This document shows positions 1-10,563 of a stretch of DNA of 64,000 nucleotides, piece after piece. This DNA comes from Isoetes taiwanensis (taxonomy: Eukaryota > Streptophyta > Lycopodiopsida > Isoetales > Isoetaceae), in the NCBI GenBank assembly GCA_021234155.1, contig JAJEKV010000035.1, forward strand, positions 250,001 through 314,000, in the 5' to 3' direction. A program made the translations under genes and the position numbers. How positions within the stretch are numbered: the stretch's first letter is position 1; each line of letters begins with the position of its first letter. The notes under the pieces are model-generated. The model did not search any database and was not told the DNA's origin. It worked only from the letters and a program-made list of their open reading frames with translations.

Positions 1-236
1 ATAGCATTAAAGTATGATAATTTAACGCGAAAAAGAGTTCATTTATGGGCACTTATTTTTAAATCATTGCATCTCTTCTTTTTTAAACTAGTATTCACAA
101 ACTAGTATTTCATTTGTAGCCAACATTGAACATCAATTTGGAGGATGCATCAGATTTTTCTCATGCATTTGATGGATCCCAAAGAGGAAGAGGTCCAAAA
201 ATTGGTCTAATGGAGAGACCAATTGACTAGCATCAC
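1..236 (+). repeat. Partial second copy of the repeat at 9671-9890
   Basis: This stretch matches 9671-9890 in the same orientation with only scattered substitutions and short indels. It includes the shared phrases AGTATGATAATTTAAC and CAAACTAGTATTTCATTTG. Similarity stops after 'ggtctaatgGAGAGAC', and the left end is cut by the window edge. In the downstream copy the same DNA immediately precedes the Myb/trihelix-like transposon ORF, so this is probably a fragment of the same transposon family. Confidence 0.75.
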
Positions 237-239
237 TTA

Positions 240-460
240 TATAGGGCCACTAATCTCTTATACTATCCGCTGCAACTATTTTAGCGTCACTTTAGTGATT
301 AAAATCACCTATAGTATTAGTCATGGGCTATTCTAAAAACTATTTACATATAGTGTTTGTATTAGGTTATCAATAGGAACTATTTTAGTGCACTTATTTG
401 GGCATTGATTAAACTCGCCTATGTGTTAGTCATAGTATTATTATTTTATTAGGCATAGCA
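240..460. repeat. AT-rich segment with a diverged internal duplication
   Basis: Two diverged subunits start near 272 and 386. Both open with AACTATTTTAG and run to a shared TATTAGTCAT / TGTTAGTCAT. No ORF of note is present. Repeated subunits like this are common near the ends of plant DNA transposons, but no terminal inverted repeat was found, so it is left as a plain repeat. Confidence 0.4.
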
Positions 461-1523
461 TCATCGCCCATATCACATGTAATATCATGCATACTGTTAA
501 GCATATGTCATGCATAATGTTAAGCATGATGTCTAAGCAGCATTTGTAATACCTCCTAGACAATGTCATTCGTAATGTCAAATAAATGTCATCCTTGGAT
601 TCCAATATATTTTTCTAGTAAACTTGAGACTTCAAATATCTTTTGTAATGTCATCTTTACCACCAACATCTCTAAAGTCAGCAATAATTGCATTTTGTAT
701 TGCCATTGGACGTTGTGCCTATAATCTACACATATATAATTCTTTTTACGAAGATTCGATTCTTCTGTGCTCTTACATCGTATAGACACGTAGCTATTTT
801 TTTTCCTGGGTACAAAATACCGGTTAGATTTTTGGGTTGAGTTTTTTAGTTTTCCGGGAGAACTTCTGAGCTGGCATAAGCATGTGCCCCACATGACAGT
901 ATTTCAATGTCCGGGTGAATTCGTGGAAAAAATATGACACATTTTGGGTATGAACAGACAGTAACGAGCGATCTGATTGCAAAAGGATCAAGGCGTCAAC
1001 TGGAATGAGGCAAAATTAAAAAACTAATTACTTGTGTAATCTACAGTTGCAAAATCTGATGGAATTGCTCAAATTCAAGAATCTGCCTCGGCTTTTCCAC
1101 ATATCTGTAGAGGCGCCTGAAGAACCCATAGCCATATATTATTCAGATCCGGCACCTGAAGGATAAAGGCAGAAGAGCATAAATAGAAGAGTTTGAGACA
1201 AGGGATTAGAAAGAAGGAAGCCCTATTGCCGGTTCCTGAGAAATAGAGTGTTCGGTTCAAAAATCATGATTTTGCATATGCTCAACAGATCATTTCCTTG
1301 ATTGAGAGAAAAACTTATCCTGGTGTATGAACTAGTCGCAGTAGGCTTGCTATACAAGAATCGATAGCCATGCAAATAAGCCAGTCATGTACAGCGGCAG
1401 GCACATGACTCTCTAAACCCTTATAATTTTTATTTGTTCTTGGATGAAGCTCTCAAAGTTTATCTTTGCTATAGATATGCTCTCACAAACGTTTTGCCAT
1501 AGATACAGCCATCATGCTTTTGA
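461..1523. other. No recognisable gene
   Basis: The segment is AT-rich. Short repeats of TAATGTCAT and GTTAAGCAT occur between about 480 and 600. The ORFs on the minus strand (589-894, 1075-1260) show no family motif and no splice context that I trust. Confidence 0.5.
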
Positions 1524-1524
1524 T

Positions 1525-1640
1525 TGACAGAAATTAGAGCCTGGGATTTGAACCCAAGAAAACCAGTCTCTGCCTCCTACTCGACCTCAACAATCACCAC
1601 CAGACAACAGTGGATTTCTTCAGCAAATAAATTGGTGATT
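1525..1640 (-). repeat. Diverged copia LTR end
   Basis: The + strand from about 1525 aligns by eye with the outer end of the copia LTRs at 40029 and 44853. The order ..AGAGC.TGGG.TTTGAACCCAAG..CC.AGTCTCTG.CTCCT is conserved. No adjoining primer binding site is seen, so only an LTR end or solo fragment is supported. The element would read on the minus strand, like the intact one. Similarity is by inspection only. Confidence 0.4.
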
Positions 1641-1963
1641 CACCCCAATAAACAATTTCTGGTTAAGAAAACCAGAGCGACAAGCAGACATCAGACAACA
1701 CAATTTCTGAATCTCAGCAGGTCTCTAGAAATGATGGCAGCACTCCAACGCAGCAATCCAACTCCTTGCACTTTCGGTCTAAACACAAGCTGCAGAATAC
1801 AAACTCGGTGGATAGTAATCCGATTACTTCTGCAAAGGGGACAAATCTTCTCCATCACTAGGACCTCATATTATAGAAATATCAAGTCTCACATTTTAAG
1901 AACATCTTTTGCATCACTTAAAGTTACACAAATCTCCCTTGCAGGAGTGAGTTGACGAAGAGA

Positions 1964-2017
1964 AATGTTCGCGGCGGCCAATGTTCGCAGCGGCCTTGGC
2001 CGCCGCGATAAATTTCT
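1964..2017. repeat. GC-rich inverted repeat (hairpin)
   Basis: Arms AAATGTTCGCGGCGGCC and GGCCGCCGCGATAAATTT pair almost fully. An internal GCGGCC..GGCCGC palindrome lies between them. The block is strikingly GC-rich inside AT-rich flanks. It could be the terminal or subterminal hairpin of a DNA transposon or a tiny foldback MITE, but no target duplication was identified. Confidence 0.55.
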
Positions 2018-2183
2018 TGTAATCTATTAGACCATAATATATGAAATCAACTATATACATCAAGTAGAATTTAAAAAGCATGTATTATTTTATTATAAAC
2101 AATGCATTTGTAATTTTACTATTTACGTTGCCCAGCATTGATGGACATAAATTGGAAATATATTAAGTTGAAAACCTTATATT

Positions 2184-2275
2184 AATGGCTCCAAAATCCC
2201 CGGGGGCAGGGGTTTTTTAACCCAGACAATAATATGCTTGCTGTGCCTCCTTTTTGGGTCGAATTAGTGCAAAAT
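2184..2275 (+). mobile_element. 3'-end remnant of LINE-A
   Basis: The segment carries the same 3'-end signature as the copies ending near 6345 and 32246. It has a hairpin AAAATCCC..GGGGTTTTTT followed by AACCCAGACAATAATATGC, where the others have AATCCTGTCAGTAATACGC. Only about 90 bases remain and no coding part is attached. Confidence 0.55.
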
Positions 2276-2880
2276 AGTCAAAAGATAGAATAATTTTTTT
2301 TTTTTTAAATAAAAGTTTAGCCAAACATAAGAAAGTACAGGTGGCAAAATTTAGAAAGTTTAGCTAAACATTAGAAGCTTTCACCTCAATTCTTGGCATA
2401 CTTTAGCCAAGTCTATTTCACCACTTTGAATATAAAAGTTCCTTAATTATTTCCCTGCTTATTCCCACTTCGCATTCCAATTGTTCAACTACAATGTACT
2501 AAAAAACAATCAATAAAATAAGCTTAGGATAATTTACAACACTATCTCAAATAGGATTTGACAACTATTAGTTGTTGTTATGCACTAGGAATTGCATTGC
2601 AACAACAATTGCATAATGTAGTGCATTGGCAGACTGTTCTAGTGTCTGTGATATTTCCCTAAAATATATAGTATAAATACATATGTTTCTAGACCACGTC
2701 ACCATACAAGCCTACCTTAGTAATGCACAATATCTATACCCATAACCGGTGTGCCTTCAATAATTTATGATAGATCAAACTTGTTTAATTAGGAATGTCC
2801 ATTCTAATATTTAGTCCATGTGATGTCTATGTGTGGATATGTAAAAGCCTGTATGAAATGGCTTTTTTGATATACATAGA
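2276..2880. other. No recognisable gene
   Basis: AT-rich sequence without a supported ORF. A 13-base T run at about 2297 may be the decayed tail of the LINE-A remnant just upstream. Confidence 0.5.
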
Positions 2881-2917
2881 GATTTAGCATCCACGTAATG
2901 TATTAACATCTCCTACC

Positions 2918-3316
2918 ACTCCTCTATCAGCAGTTCCCTTGACTCTCTTTTTTTTATACCAGGCAGGAGAGGGGCTTCTCCCTGCGTGGTTTGACAATTT
3001 GGCATCTTTTTCCATATTGTGACATGTTCTTCCTCGATCTTGTCCCTTTTTTGGCCATCCTTCAACCTTCGACCTCGATCCCATTTTCATAAGGAAGTTC
3101 TCCTTTTATCAGGAGCTTTTCTCTGTTTTCATGCGAGCCCTTATTCGAGAATGCCGTCGATCCGAGCCATCAGATCGGTATTCTCGAATGGCCAAGCATG
3201 CATCTCTTGCATGCATTTTCTGTGGCTCTGGTTTGTTTGGGATCGCTATTTTTTGTAGCTTCTTCATCGACTTCTCATCGGCATTTTCTCCTCTCTCAGC
3301 AGTTCCCTTGACTCCC
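2918..3316. repeat. Segment bracketed by a ~25-bp direct repeat, with an internal hairpin
   Basis: CTCCTCT.TCAGCAGTTCCC..GACTC occurs at about 2920-2945 and again at about 3289-3314 in the same orientation. Between them, TTCGAGAAT (about 3149) and ATTCTCGAA (about 3180) form a hairpin. ORFs exist on both strands but none is recognisable. The arrangement would fit a short insertion flanked by a duplicated target, or a simple local duplication. A phrase from inside it, TTTTCATGCGAGCCCTTATT, recurs at about 3772. Confidence 0.45.
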
Positions 3317-3351
3317 ATCCACCCTCCCTTAATGTATATATTATTGTAAAT

Positions 3352-3452
3352 GTTATTTTTTGTCGCTTGGCACGCGTGACCAGCCCCTCAATTTTTCGAG
3401 GTTATTTTTCGTCGTGTGGCACGCGTGACCAGCCCCTCGCTTTTCGAGGTTG
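3352..3452 (+). repeat. Tandem duplication, ~51-bp unit
   Basis: Two adjacent copies are present of a unit containing GGCACGCGTGACCAGCCCCT, each followed by TTTTCGAGGTT. The copies differ at a few bases. No coding role is evident. Confidence 0.7.
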
Positions 3453-3587
3453 TTGATCTTTGTGTTCTAGTTTGTTGATGTGCAGGTACAGTGGGATGCG
3501 CGACTCCGTCTTCTTCAGGCTTTGTGGGTTTCTTTGTGGGAGCATTTTTTTGCAGCCTTACGTTGTGTCCAAGCCCCTTGCCGAGGG

Positions 3588-3632
3588 CTTATCACTAGGG
3601 TTTTTCCTCAAAAACCCTTTTAATACCGATGG
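3588..3632 (+). mobile_element. Possible very short LINE-A tail remnant
   Basis: The run TTATCACTAGGGTTTTTCC, followed by TCAAAAACCCTTTTAAT, resembles the sequence just before the 3' hairpin of LINE-A copies 1 and 2. It appears to lack the GGGG arm. The match is short and may be accidental. Confidence 0.25.
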
Positions 3633-4086
3633 TAAGCTCTCAGCAGGTACACTTAACCGACATCTATAGAATTTTTTTGGGGTCCAGATGTAGCTTGCAA
3701 ATGTGCAGCTACCCACTCTCAACCATTGTAGAATTCTGCTGAGATGAATGAAAAGCCTAGCTATTGTCTGTTTTCATGCGAGCCCTTATTCGAAAATATA
3801 ATTACTACACACGTAAGTTACTATTAATGTTGCCCTTTATGTTTATGTCATGAGTAGTTGTAATTTATATATCTACATCTAAACAAAGCCTACAATTATT
3901 TATAGCCTGACGTGAACATTGCCCCAAGAGCATGTTTTAAGAAATAAAATCAAAGAGTATACGTAATGAACTTTTGAGAGAATCTAGTTCTCTTGTATAT
4001 AATATGGAAAGGGATCATTTTATCATAGTCGGATGTAATGACAATTTTTTTTTTATCATCTGGTTATCACAGAGGGGGATGTCATC

Positions 4087-5530
4087 ATGGGCCTTCTGCG
4101 TCTAGCTAATGGGAAGGCAGCAGATTTAGATGGCATGCAAGCAGAACTTCTGAAATGGGCTGGGCCTCCACTGGTGCCTGTCCTCACGGCATTGTTCAAT
4201 AAAGCATTGCGAGAAGGCTTCCCTACGCAATGGACCACTAGTAGGGTAGTGCCCATATACAAGGCAGGGGACCCTCAATGCCCGGCCAACTACCGTACTA
4301 TTATGGTCAGCTCTTTCTTTACAAAACTGTTGGCTGGCATCCTTGAGCAGCGGCTGACAATATGGGCAGAGGAAACGGAGGTGCGAGCCCTTACACAGGC
4401 AGGCTTCCGGCCCAGACATTCCACCATTGATCATATCTTCACTTTGCGCACATTGATTGAAGATAGCGGGAATCACCCGGCAGGAACCTCCGCATCGTTG
4501 TTTAAGTGGATTTTGCAAAAGCGTTCGACCACGACCCCCAAACAAGCTATGGGACAGATTATGGCAAACCGGGGACCCCCGACTTGCGAGTCATGCAAAG
4601 TATAGGCTGTAACGAGGCATGCCGGGCCAGATCACATCGGCAAAGACAAACGTTGATCGGCGGCATTTGAGGCCGGGGTTGTCCCCTCTCCCCACACTCT
4701 TTGGCCTATACATTGATCGGTTAGAAGATTGGCTCTCTTCAACATGGAGGTGCGGTAGCACATCTCATGCATCACACAATCCGGCAACTCATATATCTTG
4801 ACGATGTCAACCTCGTGGCCTATACTCCGGAGGACATGCAACGTCACCGGATGCTCTTGACACTTTTGCCAATTCACCGGGTGCGAAAAAACTAGGGTGC
4901 TCCTAGTTGCATCATCCCGTCGACCAAGGCTTCCCACATTCACTTACTGGGATGGAAGGAGGTAGAGGTGGCTCAGAGCCTACAAGTACTTGGGGATTGA
5001 GTTCTCAACTACCACTCATTGGGATGCAAATATCGGGGTTGCGGGTCACGGCGGTTGAAAGCACTATATGCCATGCGGAACAACACCACAAAGGCAGAGT
5101 TGTATGCACAGGGCCACAGTCCACATTTGTTTAGGGCCTTGGTCGAGGCGGTCCTTTTGTATGGGGCAGAAGTGTGGTCCGTGATATCCCTCAACACACA
5201 ATGACCTCGAAAGCGGTGCGTAAGGCCTTCTTAGCTGGCGAGCCACAGGGTAAAGTCCACGCCGTACCGATCATCCTCCTCCCAAGAGAGGCTTTCTACC
5301 CCTCCAACGGGTAGCATTGGAACGCCATATCGTTTACTTCCAAAAGGTGGTCGCTATGGTCGATACACGCTTGCCCCACCTTTGCTTTGGCCACGGCGAT
5401 GGGTCCCCAACACCTGAAACTCTGTGGAAAGACAAGCAAGCTCGCTGGTTCTCTGGCGGGGTGTCGCAGGGAGCAAACAGATCGTCCGTCGGGACAAAGA
5501 AAGATCGCCCGGCACTTAAACCGCACTGAT
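4087..5530 (+). pseudogene. LINE-A RT (frameshifted)
   Basis: This is the coding remnant of copy 1. The longest open piece is 172 codons (4087-4605). It covers the RT fingers and early palm, with GKAADLDG, an AGDPQCPANYR block and the HSTIDHIFTLR block. Downstream the frame changes repeatedly. The RT palm motif that should read YADD reads YLDD in the local frame near 4790. Several stops separate the blocks, so no functional enzyme is encoded. Confidence 0.8.
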
Positions 5531-5768
5531 GCTGCTTTCCTTCGCCAGCTTCGGGATGCGTGAGGCTCGGCGACGCGTTAAGGCGGGCACACTATCAGCA
5601 GCAAGTCAATCCTAGGCTCACAAGAGGCCCACACCAGTACTTGTACACCCAGCTGCCCATGAAGAAGCGCAGACTTATCGCTTCCATTCGCGACGGTGCA
5701 CATCGCCCGCGCATTGAAACAGGCGCTGGGCTCGGGAACCACGAGCAAAGGCTTTGCCAAAGCGAAAG

Positions 5769-5962
5769 CACTACTACAAAAATAGGTAGAAATGGCACAA
5801 AGTGACATTTATCCTCCGCCTTTTACCGGGCATAAACGCCACTTTTGTGCCATTTGGGGAGCACAAACATCATAAATGGCACAAAAGTGACGTTTATGCC
5901 CGGTAAAAAGGCGGAGGATAAATGTCACTTTTGTGCCATTTCTACCTATTTTTGTAGTAGTG
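5769..5962. mobile_element. 194-bp foldback MITE, CACTA-type ends, nested in LINE-A
   Basis: The element runs from CACTACTACAAAAATAGG to its exact reverse complement at the right end. The two arms, about 85-90 bp each, are near-perfect inverted repeats that differ by about two one-base indels and one substitution. A loop of about 19 bp around GGGGAGCACAAACATCATA separates them. No ORF is present. It interrupts LINE-A, because the flanks rejoin to match copy 2 near 31820. I could not identify a clean 3-bp target duplication. The CACTA assignment rests on the terminal CACTA only. Confidence 0.85.
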
Positions 5963-6673
5963 GCGCGATTGAGGATGAATGTCATGCCCTCCAGATCTGC
6001 CCAGCATTTGCCCATATCCGAGAGCGATATGTTCGATTACTAGTGCCTGGCCAGCCGTTGCATCAGTTATTGACTACGGCGTCAGTGGGATTGTTGGGGT
6101 CATACCTCTAGGAGGTTATGGATGCACGGACTCGTTTATGTCCTACGGGACGGTATTGAACTGTCTTATGCCATTGTACAGTGTGTCAGCATGCTTATTA
6201 CTGCTAAGGTTTTTCCCTCGAAAACCCTTCAGGGCGGGGGTTTTTTAATCCTGTCAGTAATACGCTTGCTGCCCTCTTTTTTTGTTTGGGTCCCATAGGC
6301 CAATTGGTCTCCGTGGACGCTAAAAAATTATTCTATTCTATTCTATTCTTCTCACAAGTAGGAATGACCAAGTAGAATGGGCCATAAAATCATGGAAAAG
6401 CATGTTCTTCAACTGGTATAGTCTTTCAAGCACAATTTCATTAGAATGAGAAATTTCGTGATTCCAATTAGGGACGAAATTTTTTTTAGTCTTTTTTATG
6501 ACCAATTTTTGAGCTATTATGGCGCCGTTATGTGTATCCGTGCATGTGAAATGCCATTATCTGGCACCATTAGAAACATGACAATCGATTTAGGGTCTAT
6601 TTGCACCACCAGTTAGGCTAGGTTAAACTAGCAGTTTTAACTGCGACTACCTTCAAACTACAAGTTAGGTTAA

Positions 6674-9152
6674 CACTAGAGTTGTCCCTTGATGGACCAT
6701 AAATGGTTCATTTGTAGTTTGCTTTAAAATTCATATAAAATCAATGGCATAAAATTCAGGTAAACCCTTTCTACACGTTAATATATGGCAGTCACTTTGC
6801 ATAGGAAAAATAGTTGAAAATGCATATACCCCTAAAATTGAAAGTTATTCTTGGGTGAATCAAGGGGGGTCAAGTCCAGTTTGCTTTATGTTTACATAAT
6901 ACAAAACTGTCTCAACAAAAGGATTTTTTTGATTTTTTTCATCATAATGGTATTTTTCTATACGAGATAAGGATGAATACACAAAAAACCTTGTTCCAAT
7001 CCGAAGTCTAGGAAGAAAGATATAGTCAGTCAAACATGATGACAGTTTTGTGTCTTCTGTGGACCAATAATGGTTCCCAGAAGGCTGTTTCAATTAAAAT
7101 TCTATAACTTTTGCATGAAAATGATTTTTTACTTCAAATTTGGTATATAAGTAGTTGACTAATTGCTTCAGGTATAGAAATTATTTGTTGGCCTGTAATT
7201 TGAAGGTTCAACTTTGACTTATAGTTAACAATTTTAAGTGACTTTTAATTGATGTTTATTTTGTTATATTTGAAGGAAATTTATTGAAATAGTATGTCAT
7301 TGAAAAAATCATATATGAATGCTTGTATGGATATGAGATCAATGAAAAAACAAGTAAAGAAAAAGAGCAAAAGGCATGATCATGATAAATCAATAAAGGT
7401 TTCTGTATCTAAGACCATTACTGGTCCACAGGTCCATTTTAAATCAATAACTTCTTTACCTTAGTCAATATCAAGCTGAATTTTAGAATATTGGTATTTC
7501 ATGAGCTCTTCTATCAATAAAAAATATCTATTGCTAGTTTTGGGCTAAAACTTTTAGTATTAGATAGACTGCTACATCGATGCCATTGGTCCACATGACC
7601 TCTCATTTCAAAGTTAAGAACATCATCATCTTAATCAATTCTTTAGAATATAGTTTATACCACATTATATATATGATAACATTAGTTGGTTAGGGAGGAT
7701 TATCTATCTAAAGGGTGATATCGAAGCACGAAAATTAAGTAGTTAAGGGCTACTTTGAATGCACGAGGAAGTCCACTTACACCTTTCAAAGACTATCTTA
7801 TAGACAATGAGAAATCATAATATCATTATAGGGGACAAAATGAATAGAGCCAGTGCAAAAAAATAGAGAAATTTTCTCAATCCACTTGGTTTAATCCTGG
7901 ACCTATAAATAGCCCATGCTTATTTATATTCAAATCTTGTATATAATATATTATTCTAACATGAAATTTGAGATATATATTGCCAACAAAGGTTCAAATT
8001 TATACAAATTATAGCCTATCATAAAAGTTGATCTACATGTACTATGGTCCTATTTAGACTATGATACTTTGGAGCAGCCACACATTGACTAACTTTATAA
8101 TAGTGAAAAATAAGTAGATTTCTTCATTTTTCTTCTAATAAGACCACACCAAGGACCTCAATATCCTTTTTTTTTCATATATTGTGCCATTTAAAAGACC
8201 TATGGGAGAAATGTAGTGCAATAAGTTAATATTTTAGATGAACTAAAAAAACAGGTACGGAAAGTCTTTTGATCTATTTATTTATAGTCATGGCTAAACT
8301 TCATGGTATTCTCCTTCATTCATCAATAATCGTAACTACCTACATCATTGTTGAGTTTTAGACCTATAAGGGTATAATTAACGCACTTTGGAACCTTTCT
8401 TTGTGTTCATCCTGTTATATTAGATCTCGTTTAGATCTAGATAATGCATGGTTATACCCTAGTTACATTATATTTATGTTGATAAAGTAAATTCCTATAT
8501 AGAGTTGATTAGAATGCATCATTTACTATCCCTATGAGACTTATAGATGGGGTTTATTGGAGCACTTTAACCTATATTTTATTTTGAATTACGTACCATA
8601 ATTTCTTTAGTTAATAACGATACTAAGATAACATATAAACATCTAAAAAATTCCTTGCACTATAGCTTGTCTTGTTAAGGACTCATTGTCACAAAAATTA
8701 AGTCAAAAGTTGTAATAATAAGAGAGAAATAATTCTTAAACCTCATGCAGCATTTTTAAGCAAAATAGGGTTTGGCGACTTCAATTGACATCAAATGATA
8801 GCGGCCAAACATGGAAACATGCAAATCGTTATGTTTTATCATAATATATCAATTACTTTCATATTTAGCAAGGTTTAGGCACTTTTATGCTAGAAAATTG
8901 AAGAATGCAGTTCTAGAGTGCTGTAAAAACTAGCAAATTCTCCAAAATTTGAACAATCATACCAATATAAAGGTGAATCCAGTAGTCATGAGATTCTCAC
9001 AAGTCGTTAAGAATCAAGTGAAGACTCAAATAGTGGTGGTATACTTTAAAATTAAAATTTCTCTTGTGAGATATAAGGGTTTAAGTGGCAGGGGGTATGG
9101 TGGACCATTTCTGGTCCATGGACCAGAAATGGTCCCCGGGACAACTCTAGTG
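6674..9152. mobile_element. Non-autonomous CACTA-like DNA transposon, 2.48 kb
   Basis: The left end CACTAGAGTTGTCCC at 6674 is matched in inverted orientation by GGGACAACTCTAGTG ending at 9152. Inside both ends lie copies of the motif TGGACCA..AATGGT. Further TGGTCCA/TGGACCA motifs occur at about 7060, 7425 and 7583, as expected of subterminal transposase-binding repeats. No transposase ORF is present: the interior is AT-rich with only short ORFs (for example 6860-7093). A perfect 3-bp target duplication is not evident (taa on the left, aat on the right), so the exact boundary is uncertain. Confidence 0.65.
9102..9135. repeat. 34-bp perfect palindrome
   Basis: The half-site GGACCATTTCTGGTCCA is followed directly by its exact reverse complement. 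A shorter TGGTCCATGGACCA palindrome lies at the centre. It sits 17 bases inside the right end of the CACTA-like element and contains its subterminal motif, so it is probably part of that element's end. Confidence 0.9.
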
Positions 9153-9330
9153 AATATTCCTGTTAAATATTTTTTAACTAGAAACTGTAACCAAGACACC
9201 TTTTCAGACAATATGTTGTCGTCAACATCCAGTAGAAGGGAAATTAACTGGCACAAGAAAAATTACTTTAAATGTTAACAAAATCTAAACCACCTGACCA
9301 AGGTCATTTACTGCCAGTTATGGTATAGCG

Positions 9331-10563
9331 ATGAGCTCTGCCCCAGGTAATAGCCGTGGGTGAGATGGCCATGATAAAAGTGGTCTTGGGCGAGATGGAC
9401 GTGGAAGGGAGGGGCATGGAGATGGACAAGCACCAATTGACAATGAACAGGTAAGTTCCAGATTTCATTAGTGCAACATTGCTTTTAGATAGGGAACATA
9501 GAATGCTGGATAAATTTCTTGCTCTTTTCTCTCTTGATTATAAAATCTTAGTTTTAGACAGGACCGGAAATGCTGGGTTATAAACTTCTTGCTCATTTCT
9601 TTCCTTTATAGGTTAAAAAGTTTAGGAAAGAGATTTGTCTCTTCATGAAATGCTTGCACACGAATTCAAATGGCATTAAAGTATGATAATTTAACGTGAA
9701 AAAGAGTTAACATTTATGGGCACTTATTTTTAAATCATTGAATCTCTTCTTTTTTAAATCTAGTATTCACAAACTAGTATTTCATTTGTAGCCACCATTG
9801 AACATCAACCTAGAGGATGCATCAGATTCTTCTCGTGCATCTGATGGATGCCAAAGAGGAAGAGGTCAAGAAATTGGTCTAATGAAGAGACAAGGATGTT
9901 GGTAGTTCAAAAAAGCTGAATAGCTAGCTTTAGAAGGTACTTCAGCGAGGGACAAGATGGAATCAACAATCTCAAAATGGAAGAAGATTACTAAAAAAAT
10001 GGCAGAAACCAGTTTTGATGATAGATATATTGATGGTTGCAAGTTGAAATATGAGAATCTAATTAGAGAATATAAGACAGTACGTGATTTCAGCAAAAAA
10101 ACATGTATGTCAGAGTATCTCTTACTCCTAAAATCGAGGTGAAAAACGTTTATAACGTTCCTGTCATAGAGAAGACAATTTACAAGCTGGTAGATTCCTT
10201 TCAATCATCTAGGTCTGTAATAGAACCACAATATACCGCCGATAGTAGTAGAACAGCAAGTGAAGCAAGTCATCATGTTATTGGAGTGGGAGAAGCAGGC
10301 TCTTTAGGAAAAGAAGAGCTACCGACGAGAGTTCTTCATTAAGAAAAACAATGGTAGATAACAACAAACAGTTTGTTACAATGATGGATGAGGATTTTGC
10401 AAAATGGTTGGTGATAGAAAAGGAGAATCTTCAGCTTCAGCAAACTCTGGTTACTTCATTTAGGGTGATGACAAGGGTATTCGAGAAGATGGAAAATTAT
10501 TTTGCAAGCAAGTTTGCCCCACAGGTTCCACCACGCTCAGGTTTATATCTGAAACTCTTTTGA
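9331..10563 (+). pseudogene. Transposon-encoded Myb/trihelix-like protein, multi-exon remnant
   Basis: Exon 1 (9331-9450) reads MSSAPGNSRG, then an in-frame TGA at 9361-9363, then an RG-rich stretch DGRGREGHGDGQAPIDNEQ, and ends at a good donor GTAAGT. The next open part (9957-10142) reads WKKITKKMAETSFDDRYIDG and KLKYENLIREYKTVRDF. This is the typical KYENL..YK spacing of plant Myb/SANT-trihelix domains encoded by Harbinger-like and related transposons and by GT factors. Further open pieces run to 10563, where EEDFAKWLVIEKENLQLQQTL-like acidic and helical sequence is seen (10351-10563). Frames differ between the pieces and exon borders are unclear, so this is a broken gene. A host trihelix factor is a less likely alternative, given the repeated flank at 1-236. 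Confidence 0.5.
9671..9890 (+). repeat. Downstream copy of the 1-236 repeat
   Basis: The segment is a near-identical direct repeat of the window start and runs into the trihelix-like coding remnant. Identity ends at the same point, after GGTCTAATG.AGAGAC. Confidence 0.75.

Larger units (their letters stand above)
4070..6345 (+). mobile_element. LINE-A copy 1: decayed APE-type non-LTR retrotransposon
   Basis: The element is 5'-truncated and begins in the reverse transcriptase (RT). The first readable part (4087-4605) has GKAADLDGMQAELLKW, the LINE RT block usually written GKAxGxDG, followed by KLLAGILEQRL and a GFRP.HSTIDHIFTLR block. After frameshifts come LSPLPTLFGLYIDRLEDW near 4676 and, near 4790, a degenerate YxDD box reading YLDD. 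Near 5330-5500 RHIVYFQKVVAMVDTR matches copy 2. Near 5965 the phrase AIEDECHALQICP looks like a C-terminal Cys/His region. The 3' end has a conserved hairpin (6221-6246), then a CCGTGGACG.TAAAAA motif and a TTCTA-type microsatellite tail. It is interrupted by a MITE at 5769-5962. Many stops and frameshifts mean it is inactive. The clade is not assigned. Confidence 0.85.
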
